Below are positions 16,596-25,252 of a stretch of 64,000 nt of DNA, piece by piece. The notes beneath the pieces were generated by a model, which saw nothing but the letters and a program-made list of their open reading frames with translations, did no database searches and was not told the DNA's origin. The position numbers and the translations under genes were made by a program. The stretch's first letter is position 1, and each line of letters begins with the position of its first letter. Source of the stretch: Serratia plymuthica (GTDB lineage Bacteria > Pseudomonadota > Gammaproteobacteria > Enterobacterales > Enterobacteriaceae); contig NZ_CP068771.1 in assembly GCF_018336935.1 (NCBI RefSeq), positions 2,232,001-2,296,000 of the forward strand, given 5' to 3'.

Positions 16596-17903
16596 GTGAT
16601 TGTCACTCCAAGTGAAAAGTTGTCCGCCGACCGAGGCCGATACAGCCATTCGGTGGGGGCGCTGATATTGGCGCTGATCCCCGGCTTTGGTCAGTTCTAT
16701 CATCGCCAATGGGCGAAGGGACTGATCTTTCTGGTGCTGCTCAGCAGCTTTGTCGGGGTGACCTGGCAGTTCCTCACCGAAGGGCTGTGGGGGCTGTATA
16801 CGCTCGGCAGTGAAGTGCCACGCGATAACTCCATTTTCCTGTTGGCGGAGGGGATCCTCAGCGTACTGGTGATGGGCTTTGGCCTGGCGATTTACGGCCT
16901 GTCGATACGCGACGCCTGGGTGAACGGCAGAAAGCGCGATGCCGGCATGGCGCTGAACAGCGTGCGCAAGCAATACCAGATGCTGCTGAGCGAGGGCTTT
17001 CCTTATCTGATGATCACGCCGGGGTTTATCCTGTTGGTGTTCGTGGTGATTTTCCCCATTTTGTTTGGTTTTTCTATCGCCTTTACCAACTACAACCTCT
17101 ATCACACGCCGCCGGCCAAGCTGGTTGACTGGGTCGGGTTCAAGAACTTTATCAATATCTTCACGCTGTCGATCTGGCGCTCCACCTTCTTTGACGTGCT
17201 GCAATGGACCGTAGTCTGGACGCTGTTGGCCACCACGCTGCAATGCACGGTAGGGGTGATGTTGGCGATCCTGGTCAATCAGAAGGATTTGCGCTTCAAA
17301 CCGCTGATCCGCACCATTTTCATTTTGCCTTGGGCGGTGCCGGGCTTTGTCACCATTCTGGTGTTCGCCGGAATGTTCAACGACTCGTTCGGGGTGATCA
17401 ACAATGCCATTCTGGCGTTTTTCGGCATCGCGCCGAAAGCCTGGATGACCGATCCGTTCTGGACCAAAACTGCGCTGATCATGATGCAGACCTGGCTGGG
17501 TTTCCCGTTTGTGTTCGCCATGACCACCGGCGTGCTGCAGGCGATCCCGGATGACCTGTACGAAGCCGCGACCATGGACGGGGCGAGCACCTGGACCAAG
17601 CTGCGCACCATCACGTTGCCGCTGGTGCTTTACTCGATTGCGCCGATCATCATCACGCAGTACACCTTCAATTTTAACAATTTCAATATCATCTACCTGT
17701 TCAATAACGGCGGCCCGGCGGTGGCCGGCTCTAATGCCGGAGGGACGGATATTCTGGTGTCCTGGATCTACAAGCTGACGATGTCGTCTTCGCAGTATGC
17801 CATCGCCGCCACCATCACCATTCTGTTGTCGATTTTCGTGGTGGGCATCGCGCTGTGGCAGTTCCGCGCCACCAATTCGTTCAAGAACGATGACGCGGCC
17901 TAA
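16596..17903 (+). CDS. ganF: Galactan-oligosaccharide ABC permease, MalF-like
   Basis: A 435-residue inner-membrane protein with an N-terminal extension and the extra transmembrane segments typical of MalF-type subunits, and the conserved ABC permease EAA loop (EAATMDGASTWTKLRTITLPL, given here in part as EAATMDGAS, about residues 325-333). It pairs with GanG and the ATPase GanK to import oligosaccharides. Translation starts with GTG at 16596; an ATG two bases upstream is followed at once by TGA, and the AAGGAGC site is correctly spaced for GTG. The next gene starts 11 bases after its stop. Confidence 0.88.
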   Translation: MIVTPSEKLSADRGRYSHSVGALILALIPGFGQFYHRQWAKGLIFLVLLSSFVGVTWQFLTEGLWGLYTLGSEVPRDNSIFLLAEGILSVLVMGFGLAIYGLSIRDAWVNGRKRDAGMALNSVRKQYQMLLSEGFPYLMITPGFILLVFVVIFPILFGFSIAFTNYNLYHTPPAKLVDWVGFKNFINIFTLSIWRSTFFDVLQWTVVWTLLATTLQCTVGVMLAILVNQKDLRFKPLIRTIFILPWAVPGFVTILVFAGMFNDSFGVINNAILAFFGIAPKAWMTDPFWTKTALIMMQTWLGFPFVFAMTTGVLQAIPDDLYEAATMDGASTWTKLRTITLPLVLYSIAPIIITQYTFNFNNFNIIYLFNNGGPAVAGSNAGGTDILVSWIYKLTMSSSQYAIAATITILLSIFVVGIALWQFRATNSFKNDDAA

Positions 17904-17913
17904 GGGGATAGCA

Positions 17914-18759
17914 ATGTCAAAGAGCATCAAGAAAGAGAAGTGGGTGCGTTTATCGCTGTCCTGGCTGGTGATTATTCTGGTGTCCGCCATCATCATCTAT
18001 CCGCTGGTGTGGACCGTCGGCGCGTCGCTCAATGCCGGCAACAGCCTGCTGAGCAGCGCGATCATTCCGGAGAATCTGTCGTTTCAGCATTATGCCGACT
18101 TGTTCAACGGCAAGGTCAATTACCTGACCTGGTATTGGAACTCGATGAAAATCAGCTTCCTGACCATGGTGCTGACGCTGATCAGCGTCAGTTTTACCGC
18201 CTATTCGTTTTCCCGCTTTCGCTTCAAGGGGCGGCAGAACGGCCTGATGTTGTTCCTGCTGTTGCAGATGATCCCGCAGTTCTCCGCGCTGATTGCCATT
18301 TTTGTGCTGTCGCAGCTGCTGGGGCTGATCAACAGCCATATGGCGCTGGTGTTGATCTACGTGGCGGGGATGATCCCGATGAACACCTATCTGATGAAGG
18401 GTTATCTGGATGCGATTCCGAAGGATCTGGACGAATCCGCCCGGATGGACGGCGCCGGCAACTTCCGGATTTTCATCGAGATCATCATGCCGCTCTCCAA
18501 GCCGATTATCGCCGTGATAGCGCTGTTCTCGTTTACCGGCCCGCTGGGGGACTTCATCCTCTCCAGCACCATTTTGCGTACCCCGGAGCAATATACGCTG
18601 CCCATCGGCCTGTATAACCTGGTGTCGCAAAAGATGGGCGCCAGCTACACCACTTACGCGGCGGGCGCGGTGTTGATCGCGCTGCCGGTCGCTATCTTAT
18701 ACCTGGCCCTGCAAAAGTACTTTGTTTCCGGCCTGACCTCTGGCAGCACAAAAGGATAA
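17914..18759 (+). CDS. ganG: Galactan-oligosaccharide ABC permease, MalG-like
   Basis: A 281-residue membrane protein with six helices and the EAA-loop pattern ESARMDGAGNFRIFIEIIMP (about residues 173-192), typical of MalG-type permeases, and the usual C-terminal TSGSTKG tail. The start at 17914 was chosen because of the AAGGGGA site upstream and the correct family length; the reading frame is open further upstream but overlaps ganF. It partners GanF. The endogalactanase gene begins four bases after its stop, so the operon is tightly packed. Confidence 0.88.
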   Translation: MSKSIKKEKWVRLSLSWLVIILVSAIIIYPLVWTVGASLNAGNSLLSSAIIPENLSFQHYADLFNGKVNYLTWYWNSMKISFLTMVLTLISVSFTAYSFSRFRFKGRQNGLMLFLLLQMIPQFSALIAIFVLSQLLGLINSHMALVLIYVAGMIPMNTYLMKGYLDAIPKDLDESARMDGAGNFRIFIEIIMPLSKPIIAVIALFSFTGPLGDFILSSTILRTPEQYTLPIGLYNLVSQKMGASYTTYAAGAVLIALPVAILYLALQKYFVSGLTSGSTKG

Positions 18760-18763
18760 TGCG

Positions 18764-19969
18764 ATGAAAACATTCAAACCGGCTTTATTAAGCCTGTGCC
18801 TGGCGGCCGGGTTGCTGTCCGCCACGGCGTTTGCGGCGGATAGCGTCATCATCAAACCGTTGAACAAGGTTCCGGCCGGCTTTATCAAGGGCGTGGATAT
18901 TTCAACCCTGGCGGATGTGGAGCAGCATGGCGGCAAGTTCTACGACCAGAACAACGTTCAACAGGATCCGCTGGTCATCCTCAAACATAACGGCGTGAAC
19001 TATGTGCGGCTGCGCCTGTGGGTCGATCCGCAAGACAGCGCAGGCCAACCTTATGGCGCCGGCAATAACAATCTCGCCACCACGCTGGCGCTGGCCAAGC
19101 GCGTCAAGGCGCAGGGCATGAAGCTGCTGCTGGATTTTCATTACAGCGACTTCTGGACCGATCCCGGCAAGCAGTTCAAGCCCAAGGCCTGGGACAACAT
19201 GAGCTATGACCAACTGAAAACGACGATCCATGACTATACCCGCGACACCATCGCCAGCTTCAGGCAGCAAGGCGTACTGCCGGATATGGTGCAGATCGGC
19301 AATGAGATTAATGGCGGCATTCTGTGGCCGGAAGGCAAAAGCTGGGGCCAGGGCGGTGGGGAGTTTGATCGCCTGGCCGGGTTGCTGAACGCGGCGATCG
19401 CCGGGCTGCGGGAAAACCTCGATTCGCCTTCACAGGTGAAAATCATGCTGCATTTGGCCGAGGGCACCAAGAATGACACTTTCCGTTGGTGGTTTGACGA
19501 GATAACCCGGCGCAATGTGCCGTTCGATGTCATAGGTTTGTCGATGTACACCTATTGGGACGGCCCTATCTCAAAGCTGCAAGCCAATATGGACGACATC
19601 AGCAAGCGGTATAACAAAGACGTGATTGTGGTTGAGGCCGCTTACGGTTATGGCCTGGAAAATTGCGACGATACCGACAACAGTTTCTCCGCCAAAGAAG
19701 CGCAGGAGGGGGGATATCCGGGCACCGTTCAGGGGCAGGCCGATTTTATTCGCGATCTGATGCAGAGCATTATTAACGTGCCGGATAATCGTGGTAAAGG
19801 CGTGTTTTATTGGGAACCGACCTGGATCGCCGTGCCGGGCGCCGGTTGGGCTACGCCGGCCGGGATGAAATATATCGGTGAATCCGGCAAGGATGGCAAC
19901 GCGCGTGAAAATCAGGCGCTGTTTGATTGCCGGGGTAAAGTGCTGCCTTCATTAAAGTCATTTAATTAA
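18764..19969 (+). CDS. ganA: Periplasmic/secreted endo-beta-1,4-galactanase, GH53
   Basis: A 401-residue glycosidase with a signal peptide (LSLCLAAGLLSATAFA, cleavage near residue 24) and a GH53 (beta/alpha)8 barrel. The acid/base Glu is in MVQIGNEINGGILWP (Glu181) and the nucleophile Glu in VIVVEAAYGYG (Glu291), both intact; the FIKGVDIST and YVRLRLWVDP segments are also family hallmarks. It cuts beta-1,4-galactan side chains of pectin to short oligosaccharides. The symbol follows Dickeya; in Bacillus the GH53 enzyme is called GanB. It sits in the middle of the ganEFG-A-B operon. Confidence 0.92.
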   Translation: MKTFKPALLSLCLAAGLLSATAFAADSVIIKPLNKVPAGFIKGVDISTLADVEQHGGKFYDQNNVQQDPLVILKHNGVNYVRLRLWVDPQDSAGQPYGAGNNNLATTLALAKRVKAQGMKLLLDFHYSDFWTDPGKQFKPKAWDNMSYDQLKTTIHDYTRDTIASFRQQGVLPDMVQIGNEINGGILWPEGKSWGQGGGEFDRLAGLLNAAIAGLRENLDSPSQVKIMLHLAEGTKNDTFRWWFDEITRRNVPFDVIGLSMYTYWDGPISKLQANMDDISKRYNKDVIVVEAAYGYGLENCDDTDNSFSAKEAQEGGYPGTVQGQADFIRDLMQSIINVPDNRGKGVFYWEPTWIAVPGAGWATPAGMKYIGESGKDGNARENQALFDCRGKVLPSLKSFN

Positions 19970-20017
19970 TTGCGCCGTCAGTAATAAAGAATTTCGGTAA
20001 TTATTTTCTAAGGAATC

Positions 20018-22081
20018 ATGATGAATAAATTCCCTCCTTTGAGTGCAAAGGTGCCTGGCCTATTGCATGGGGCCGACTATAACCCGGAACAATGGGCTAA
20101 TTATCCGGGCATGGTGGAGAAAGATGTAGAACTGATGAAGCAGGCTAACTGCAATATTATGTCGGTAGGGATATTCAGCTGGTCGAAGCTTGAACCGGAA
20201 GAGGGGAAATATCAATTCGCTTGGTTGGACGAGGTGCTGAATAAGTTATATGCGCAGGGTATTCACGTGTTTTTGGCTACGCCAAGCGGCGCGCGCCCGG
20301 CGTGGCTGTCGCAGAAATACCCGGAGGTGCTGCGCGTGGGGCGCAATCGGGTATCGGCGTTGCACGGTGGCCGGCACAACCACTGCCTGTCCTCCCCGGT
20401 GTATCGCCGCAAGGTGAATGAGATCAACCTGGCGTTGGCTCAGCGCTATGCGCACCACCCGGCGGTGATTGGCTGGCATATTTCCAACGAATACAGCGGC
20501 GAGTGCCATTGCAGCCGTTGCCAGAGCGATTTCCGCGATTGGCTGCAGCAGCGTTATCAGACGCTGGAGCAGTTGAACGAGGCCTGGTGGAGCGATTTCT
20601 GGAGCCACACCTACAGCGACTGGTCGCAGATTGAATCGCCTGCGCCGCAGGGTGAGGTGTCGATTCACGGTCTGAACCTGGACTGGCGGCGTTTTTGCAG
20701 CACCCAGGCCACCGATTTCTGCGCGCAGGAAATCGCGCCGCTGAAGGCGGCCAATCCAGACTTGCCGGCCACCACCAACTTTATGGAATATTTCTACGAT
20801 TACGATTACTGGCAGATGTCGAAAGTCATCGATTTCATCTCCTGGGACAGCTACCCGATGTGGCATAACCGGCAGGACGAAACCGGCCTGGCCTGCTATA
20901 CCGCCATGTTCCACGACCTGATGCGCAGCCTGAAGCAGGGCAAGCCTTTTGTGCTGATGGAATCGACGCCGAGCGTCACCAACTGGCAGCCGATCAGCAA
21001 GCTGAAGAAGCCGGGCATGCATATTCTCTCCTCACTGCAGGCGGTCGCGCACGGCGCGGATTCGGTACAGTACTTCCAGTGGCGTAAAAGCCGCGGCTCG
21101 GTGGAGAAATTCCACGGCGCGGTGATTGACCATTCCGGGCGGCTGGACACCCGCGTCGGCAAGGAAGTGAGCGAACTGGGCCGGTTGCTGGCCGCCATGG
21201 CACCGGTCGCCGGTAGCCGGGTCGAGGCGCGGGTGGCGATTATCTTCGACTGGGAAAGCCGCTGGGCGATGGACGATGCCCAAGGGCCGCGCAACGCCGG
21301 GCTGCATTATGAACAGACGGTGGTGGAGCATTATCGCCCGTTCTGGGAGCAGGGTATTGCGGTGGATATCATCAACGCCGATTGCGATCTTTCCGGCTAT
21401 CAACTGGTGATTGCGCCGATGCTGTATATGGTGCGCGAAGGCTTTGCCGCGCGGGCGGAAACCTTTGTCCGGCAGGGCGGGCAGTTTGTCGCCAGCTACT
21501 GGAGCGGCATCGTCAATGAAAGCGATCTGTGCCACCTGGGCGGTTTCCCGGGGCCGCTGCGGCCGTTGCTGGGGATCTGGGCGGAAGAGATCGACAGCCT
21601 GACGGATGACGAAACCAACAGCATTCGCGGCGTGCCGGGCAACGAGTTGGGTTTGCAGGGCAGTTATCAGGCGCGCCATCTGTGCGAGTTGATCAATCTG
21701 GAAGGCGCCAGCGCGCAGGCGGTTTACGGCGGCGACTTCTATGCCGGCCGCCCGGCGTTGACGGTCAACCGTTTTGGCGACGGCAAGGCGTGGTATGTCG
21801 CTTCGCGCAACGATGCCTCTTTCCAGCGCGATTTCTTTATGGCGATAGCGCAAGAGCTGGCGTTGCCGCGCGCGCTGGAGACGGCATTGCCGCCGGGCGT
21901 GACCGCACAGCGGCGCACCGACGGGGAATCCGAGTTTATTATCGTGCAAAACTACAGCGACAAGGCAAAAGCCGTGGCGTTGCCGGCGGCGTATACCGAT
22001 ATGTCGAGTGCTCATACTCTACAGGGCGAAATGACGTTGGCCCCCTGGGGCTGCCGCATATTGACCCGCAAGTTGGCATAG
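20018..22081 (+). CDS. ganB: Cytoplasmic beta-galactosidase/exogalactanase, GH42
   Basis: A 687-residue GH42 enzyme without signal peptide, so intracellular. The acid/base Glu is in WHISNEYSGECHC (Glu158) and the nucleophile in VLMESTPSVTNWQ (Glu315); Cys residues around ECHCSRC match the zinc-binding cluster known in GH42 trimers. It releases galactose from imported galacto-oligosaccharides. AAGGA precedes the ATG at 20018, and a second ATG follows directly. The symbol follows Dickeya; Bacillus names the GH42 enzyme GanA. A strong terminator follows, separating it from the EIIB gene. Confidence 0.92.
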   Translation: MMNKFPPLSAKVPGLLHGADYNPEQWANYPGMVEKDVELMKQANCNIMSVGIFSWSKLEPEEGKYQFAWLDEVLNKLYAQGIHVFLATPSGARPAWLSQKYPEVLRVGRNRVSALHGGRHNHCLSSPVYRRKVNEINLALAQRYAHHPAVIGWHISNEYSGECHCSRCQSDFRDWLQQRYQTLEQLNEAWWSDFWSHTYSDWSQIESPAPQGEVSIHGLNLDWRRFCSTQATDFCAQEIAPLKAANPDLPATTNFMEYFYDYDYWQMSKVIDFISWDSYPMWHNRQDETGLACYTAMFHDLMRSLKQGKPFVLMESTPSVTNWQPISKLKKPGMHILSSLQAVAHGADSVQYFQWRKSRGSVEKFHGAVIDHSGRLDTRVGKEVSELGRLLAAMAPVAGSRVEARVAIIFDWESRWAMDDAQGPRNAGLHYEQTVVEHYRPFWEQGIAVDIINADCDLSGYQLVIAPMLYMVREGFAARAETFVRQGGQFVASYWSGIVNESDLCHLGGFPGPLRPLLGIWAEEIDSLTDDETNSIRGVPGNELGLQGSYQARHLCELINLEGASAQAVYGGDFYAGRPALTVNRFGDGKAWYVASRNDASFQRDFFMAIAQELALPRALETALPPGVTAQRRTDGESEFIIVQNYSDKAKAVALPAAYTDMSSAHTLQGEMTLAPWGCRILTRKLA

Positions 22082-22094
22082 TTTCTTCCCCTTG

Positions 22095-22123
22095 CGCCCG
22101 TTCAGTCGAACGGGCGTTTTTTT
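22095..22123 (+). terminator. Strong intrinsic terminator after ganB
   Basis: CGCCCGTTC (22095-22103) pairs perfectly with GAACGGGCG (22108-22116), followed by seven Ts. The downstream bases ACGCCCG at 22124-22130 can pair with the terminator's 3' arm (CGGGCGT, 22111-22117), giving an alternative hairpin. Confidence 0.88.
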
Positions 22124-22150
22124 ACGCCCGTCTCTTATGAGGAAATAACC

Positions 22151-22471
22151 ATGGTCAGTTTAAAAGCCTTTACGCATTATTTCTCGCACCCGAAATCGCC
22201 GGTGGAAGATAATAACGTCGATATGTCTTTTTTAAAAACGCTGATGCAGCATTTAGGCGGCCGAGAAAATATCCGGCATGTCGATGCCTGTATTACCCGC
22301 TTGCGCGTGACGGTGACGGATTTAGCCAAGGTCGATACGGAAGGCTTGCAGCAGTCGGGCGCTTTGGGGGTGATTATTATTGGTCAGGAGGTGCACGCGA
22401 TATTTGGCAAGCAGTCGGATAATTTGCGTAAATTACTGGCGGAGCGTTTTTCGGTTAATCATCAGGAATAA
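22151..22471 (+). CDS. Stand-alone PTS glucose-family EIIB domain protein
   Basis: A 106-residue protein that is almost entirely a glucose/N-acetylglucosamine-type EIIB domain: LMQHLGGRENIRHVDACITRL with the phosphorylatable Cys47, then LRVTVTDLAKVD and ALGVIIIGQEVHAIFG. No EIIC or EIIA domain is nearby, so it cannot transport sugar alone. A GAGGAAATA site precedes the ATG. It lies 28 bases after the strong terminator of the gan operon, and a hairpin follows it. A role as a phosphorylation-dependent regulator or as partner of an EIIC encoded elsewhere is inference. It is not one of the eight gan genes known from Dickeya. Confidence 0.8.
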   Translation: MVSLKAFTHYFSHPKSPVEDNNVDMSFLKTLMQHLGGRENIRHVDACITRLRVTVTDLAKVDTEGLQQSGALGVIIIGQEVHAIFGKQSDNLRKLLAERFSVNHQE

Positions 22472-22480
22472 AAAATAATT

Positions 22481-22504
22481 GGTAACCACCTTTGGGTGGT
22501 TACC
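22481..22504. terminator. Hairpin after the EIIB gene, facing ganL
   Basis: GGTAACCACC and GGTGGTTACC form a perfect 10-bp stem with a TTTG loop nine bases after the EIIB stop. The minus-strand side runs into AATTATTTTTTATT, so it may also terminate the ganL transcript. Confidence 0.75.
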
Positions 22505-22613
22505 AATGGACGACAGCAACCGGAGAGCGTCGTCAAAGACACAGGAGATAATGATGAGATAATTAAGTACTGCCAATGAAGCAAGAGTCGTTATTTACCC
22601 TGATGCAAGCCTG

Positions 22614-23879
22614 TTACCACCAGGCTTCAACCTGCACGCCAAAGTTCCAGGTATTGCTGGCGGTGCCGTCCTTGAATGAATTGCCTTGCTCTGAATCATT
22701 GAGATAGGAGGCGTATACGCGCAATTCAGGGCGGGACATGAATTCCGGCCCATCCGCCAGCCCCAACGCCAGCGTGTACTTCTCGCCGCCTTGCTTGTAG
22801 TGGCTACCGTCTTTGTGGTCATCCTTCTGGTAGAAAGCGCCGGCTTCGCCAATGCCGCGTACGTACTGCGTGAACTGGTACTGCGCCCGGCCCACCAGAG
22901 AGATCAGGTTGCTTTTGTCGATCGCATCGCTCAGGTCGTTGGCGGAGCCCCAGGTCAACACGTGGTTAAGGGAGAACTTATCGGTAATCGGGATCAGACC
23001 GGTATTGATCACCCGGTAACCGGTGGCATCGCGGGTATTGTTCCAGACGTCATACCAACCGCCGCCCTGGGACACCATGTTCTGCGCCAACCCTTTGGTG
23101 GCGTACTGCAACACCATTTTGTTATAGCCGCCCAGCATGTCCTGGCTGATCTCGCCGGTCAGCATCACGCCGTTTTCCGCGTCGTACAGGCCGCCGTACT
23201 CTTTTTGCTTGTTGGTCGGGTTCGGCATCGCATAGTCGATACCAAACTCGGTCCAGGCGCCGGTCCACGGCTTCCAGCCGGCATAGCGCAGGTCGAGATA
23301 GTTGATGTTGAGGTCGTTGGTGTTGTCGACACGGTAATCCACGTCGTTGCCGTCACCGCGGATCCAGGCTACGGAGATGGCGCCCGGCCCGAAGGAGAGG
23401 TTTTCCACGCCGGCGCCGGCACCCGAAATGTTCCAGTATTTGGTATCGATGATGTGCAGGTCGTGGCGCTGATAATAGCGCTTGCCGCCCCAAATCACCG
23501 CGTTCGGGTCGCCCGGGATCAGCCCCTTGATTTGCAGATTAAGCTGACGCAGCCCGAATTGCGCGTCATCTCCCAGCGTGGTTTCGTTGTCGTTTGAACC
23601 GTCCGACACCATGCTGACCATAGTGTCGAGATAGAAGCTGACGTCGTTCTTTTTGTAGACTTCGCTGCCCAGTTCAACTTCACCGTAAGTATCGGATTCG
23701 TTGCCCAGGCGGCCAATTTTGTTCTTCTGCCATTCTTCCAATCCACCATCCTGGGATACGCCGACCCCGGAACGCAGATAGCCATGGAAATCGATCCCTG
23801 GGGTTTCGACGGCAAAAGCGACCGGTGAGGAAAGCGCCATCGCCAAAGCGACAGACAATGTGCGTAGTCTTGTTTTCAT
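22614..23879 (-). CDS. ganL: Maltoporin-like outer-membrane porin for galactan oligosaccharides
   Basis: A 421-residue LamB-family protein with a signal peptide (LSVALAMALSSPVAFA, cleavage near residue 23), the N-terminal FHGYLRSGVGVS strand found in maltoporins, alternating beta-strands with many aromatic residues (the greasy slide), and a C-terminal strand ending in VEAWW. It should admit galactan fragments into the periplasm for GanA and GanE. It is transcribed away from ganR, and its upstream region contains a putative GanR operator copy. The sugar assignment comes from the gan neighbourhood, not from the sequence alone. Confidence 0.88.
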   Translation of the reverse strand: MKTRLRTLSVALAMALSSPVAFAVETPGIDFHGYLRSGVGVSQDGGLEEWQKNKIGRLGNESDTYGEVELGSEVYKKNDVSFYLDTMVSMVSDGSNDNETTLGDDAQFGLRQLNLQIKGLIPGDPNAVIWGGKRYYQRHDLHIIDTKYWNISGAGAGVENLSFGPGAISVAWIRGDGNDVDYRVDNTNDLNINYLDLRYAGWKPWTGAWTEFGIDYAMPNPTNKQKEYGGLYDAENGVMLTGEISQDMLGGYNKMVLQYATKGLAQNMVSQGGGWYDVWNNTRDATGYRVINTGLIPITDKFSLNHVLTWGSANDLSDAIDKSNLISLVGRAQYQFTQYVRGIGEAGAFYQKDDHKDGSHYKQGGEKYTLALGLADGPEFMSRPELRVYASYLNDSEQGNSFKDGTASNTWNFGVQVEAWW

Positions 23880-23899
23880 GTATGCCTCATTATGTTTTT

Positions 23900-24053
23900 T
23901 GTATTACGTTCACATCCACGCAGCAATAGAATGGCTAATCATGACAACAAACAATCGCGTTATTGATTTATTGTGATTTAGTGCAAATAAAACAGCAGGA
24001 TTTGTAACGGTTAGTGAGAAAGATCACTAAGGCTGGTTATGTGAACGAATAAC
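23900..24053. promoter_or_regulatory. ganL-ganR divergent control region: GanR-like motifs and CRP site
   Basis: TGTATTACGTTCACAT (23900-23915) matches the element before ganE in 14 of 16 positions. A perfect inverted repeat TTAGTGA-GAAAGA-TCACTAA (24011-24030) fits the CRP consensus spacing (GTGA-N6-TCAC). GTTATGTGAACGAATAAC (24036-24053) contains CGTTCACAT in reverse orientation and is itself an imperfect palindrome, suggesting a second operator next to ganR. Confidence 0.6.
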
Positions 24054-24146
24054 TTTTTTTGAAATTTGATGGATGTGATCGGGGTAACTATGCGGTGAGG
24101 GGGGCGCCTGTTACAATCAGTCCAGAGCAATCACAGGGAACGGATT

Positions 24147-25220
24147 ATGAAGTCGAAAAGCACCACGTTAGAAGATGTTGCCCGTCATGCCGGCGTGTCT
24201 TACCAGACGGTTTCACGGGTGTTGAACAAGTCTGCCAATGTCTCTGAAGCCACGCGTCGCAAGGTTGAGCAATCCATTGAATTGCTCAGGTACGTGCCCA
24301 ATCGCCTGGCGCAGCAGTTGGTGGGCAAACAGAGCCGAACGCTGGGGCTGGTCACCATCTCCCTGGCTCTGCATGCCCCTTCGCAGGTGGCGGCGGCGGT
24401 AAAGCGTTACGCCAATGCGGAAGGTTATCAGGTGTTGATTTCAATGATTGATGAGAACGTCAATCATGGCATACAGGATTCGATCAACGATCTCAAATCG
24501 CAGCGGGTAGAAAAGGTCATCATCAACGTACCGCTGGAGACGGCGGTGGCGGAGAAAATCGCCGCGGACAACGATGACATTACTTGCCTGTTCCTCGACG
24601 TTGACCCTTACAGTTCGGTGTTTAACGTTTCGTTCAACCCGGCGGACGGCACCCGCGCCAGCGTCAAGTACCTGTACGAACTGGGGCACCGCGACTTTGC
24701 CTTGCTGGCGGGGCCGCAATACTCCATTTCGGCCAATTTGCGACTGAAGAACTGGCAGGAAGCGCTGCAGGATTATGGCCTGACGCCGGTCACTGTGCTG
24801 CACGGCAACTGGGATGCGCAAAGCGGTTACGCCGGCGCATTGCAGATGCTGCGCGAGACCCCGCATTTCTCGGCGGTGCTGGTGGGGAATGACCAAATGG
24901 CGCTCGGGCTGCTAAGCGCCTTCCATCAGAACCAACTGCCGATACCGGGGCAAAAATCGGTGATTGGCTATGACGATGCTTATGAAAGCGCCTTCTTCTA
25001 CCCGGCGCTGACCACCGTCTCGCTGGATCTGGATTTGCAGGGCAAGGAAGCGGTCAGGAAGGTGCTCAACACCAGCGAGAGCGAGCTGTCGCGCGCGTCC
25101 TCGATTCTGTCGGCAAAGCTGGTGATCCGCAATTCCACCGGGCCGCGCGAACATAACGACAAGGACCTGAAGCAGATTGCCGAACAGCTGCGTCTGTTGG
25201 CGCAACGCCTGGAGCAGTGA
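24147..25220 (+). CDS. ganR: LacI-family repressor of the gan locus
   Basis: A 357-residue LacI/GalR protein with the N-terminal helix-turn-helix and hinge (TLEDVARHAGVSYQTVSRVL, residues 6-25, then YVPNRLAQQLVGKQSRT) and a periplasmic-binding-protein-like sugar-binding core resembling LacI itself (VGNDQMALGLLSAF, VIGYDDAYESAFFYPALTT). The C-terminal LRLLAQRLEQ tail looks like the LacI tetramerisation helix. By position it is the gan repressor, with galactobiose-like inducers inferred from Dickeya. Operator candidates are listed for the ganE and ganL promoters. It is divergent from ganL. Confidence 0.88.
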   Translation: MKSKSTTLEDVARHAGVSYQTVSRVLNKSANVSEATRRKVEQSIELLRYVPNRLAQQLVGKQSRTLGLVTISLALHAPSQVAAAVKRYANAEGYQVLISMIDENVNHGIQDSINDLKSQRVEKVIINVPLETAVAEKIAADNDDITCLFLDVDPYSSVFNVSFNPADGTRASVKYLYELGHRDFALLAGPQYSISANLRLKNWQEALQDYGLTPVTVLHGNWDAQSGYAGALQMLRETPHFSAVLVGNDQMALGLLSAFHQNQLPIPGQKSVIGYDDAYESAFFYPALTTVSLDLDLQGKEAVRKVLNTSESELSRASSILSAKLVIRNSTGPREHNDKDLKQIAEQLRLLAQRLEQ

Positions 25221-25252
25221 TCGCGCTCCGGCGCTGTTCGACATCGGTATGA

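Noticed and set aside
15099-17996. Long 965-codon open frame on the minus strand opposite ganE-ganF
   Set aside because: It is a shadow of two well-supported plus-strand genes with clear domains; the peptide is rich in His, Arg and Gln with no recognisable fold.
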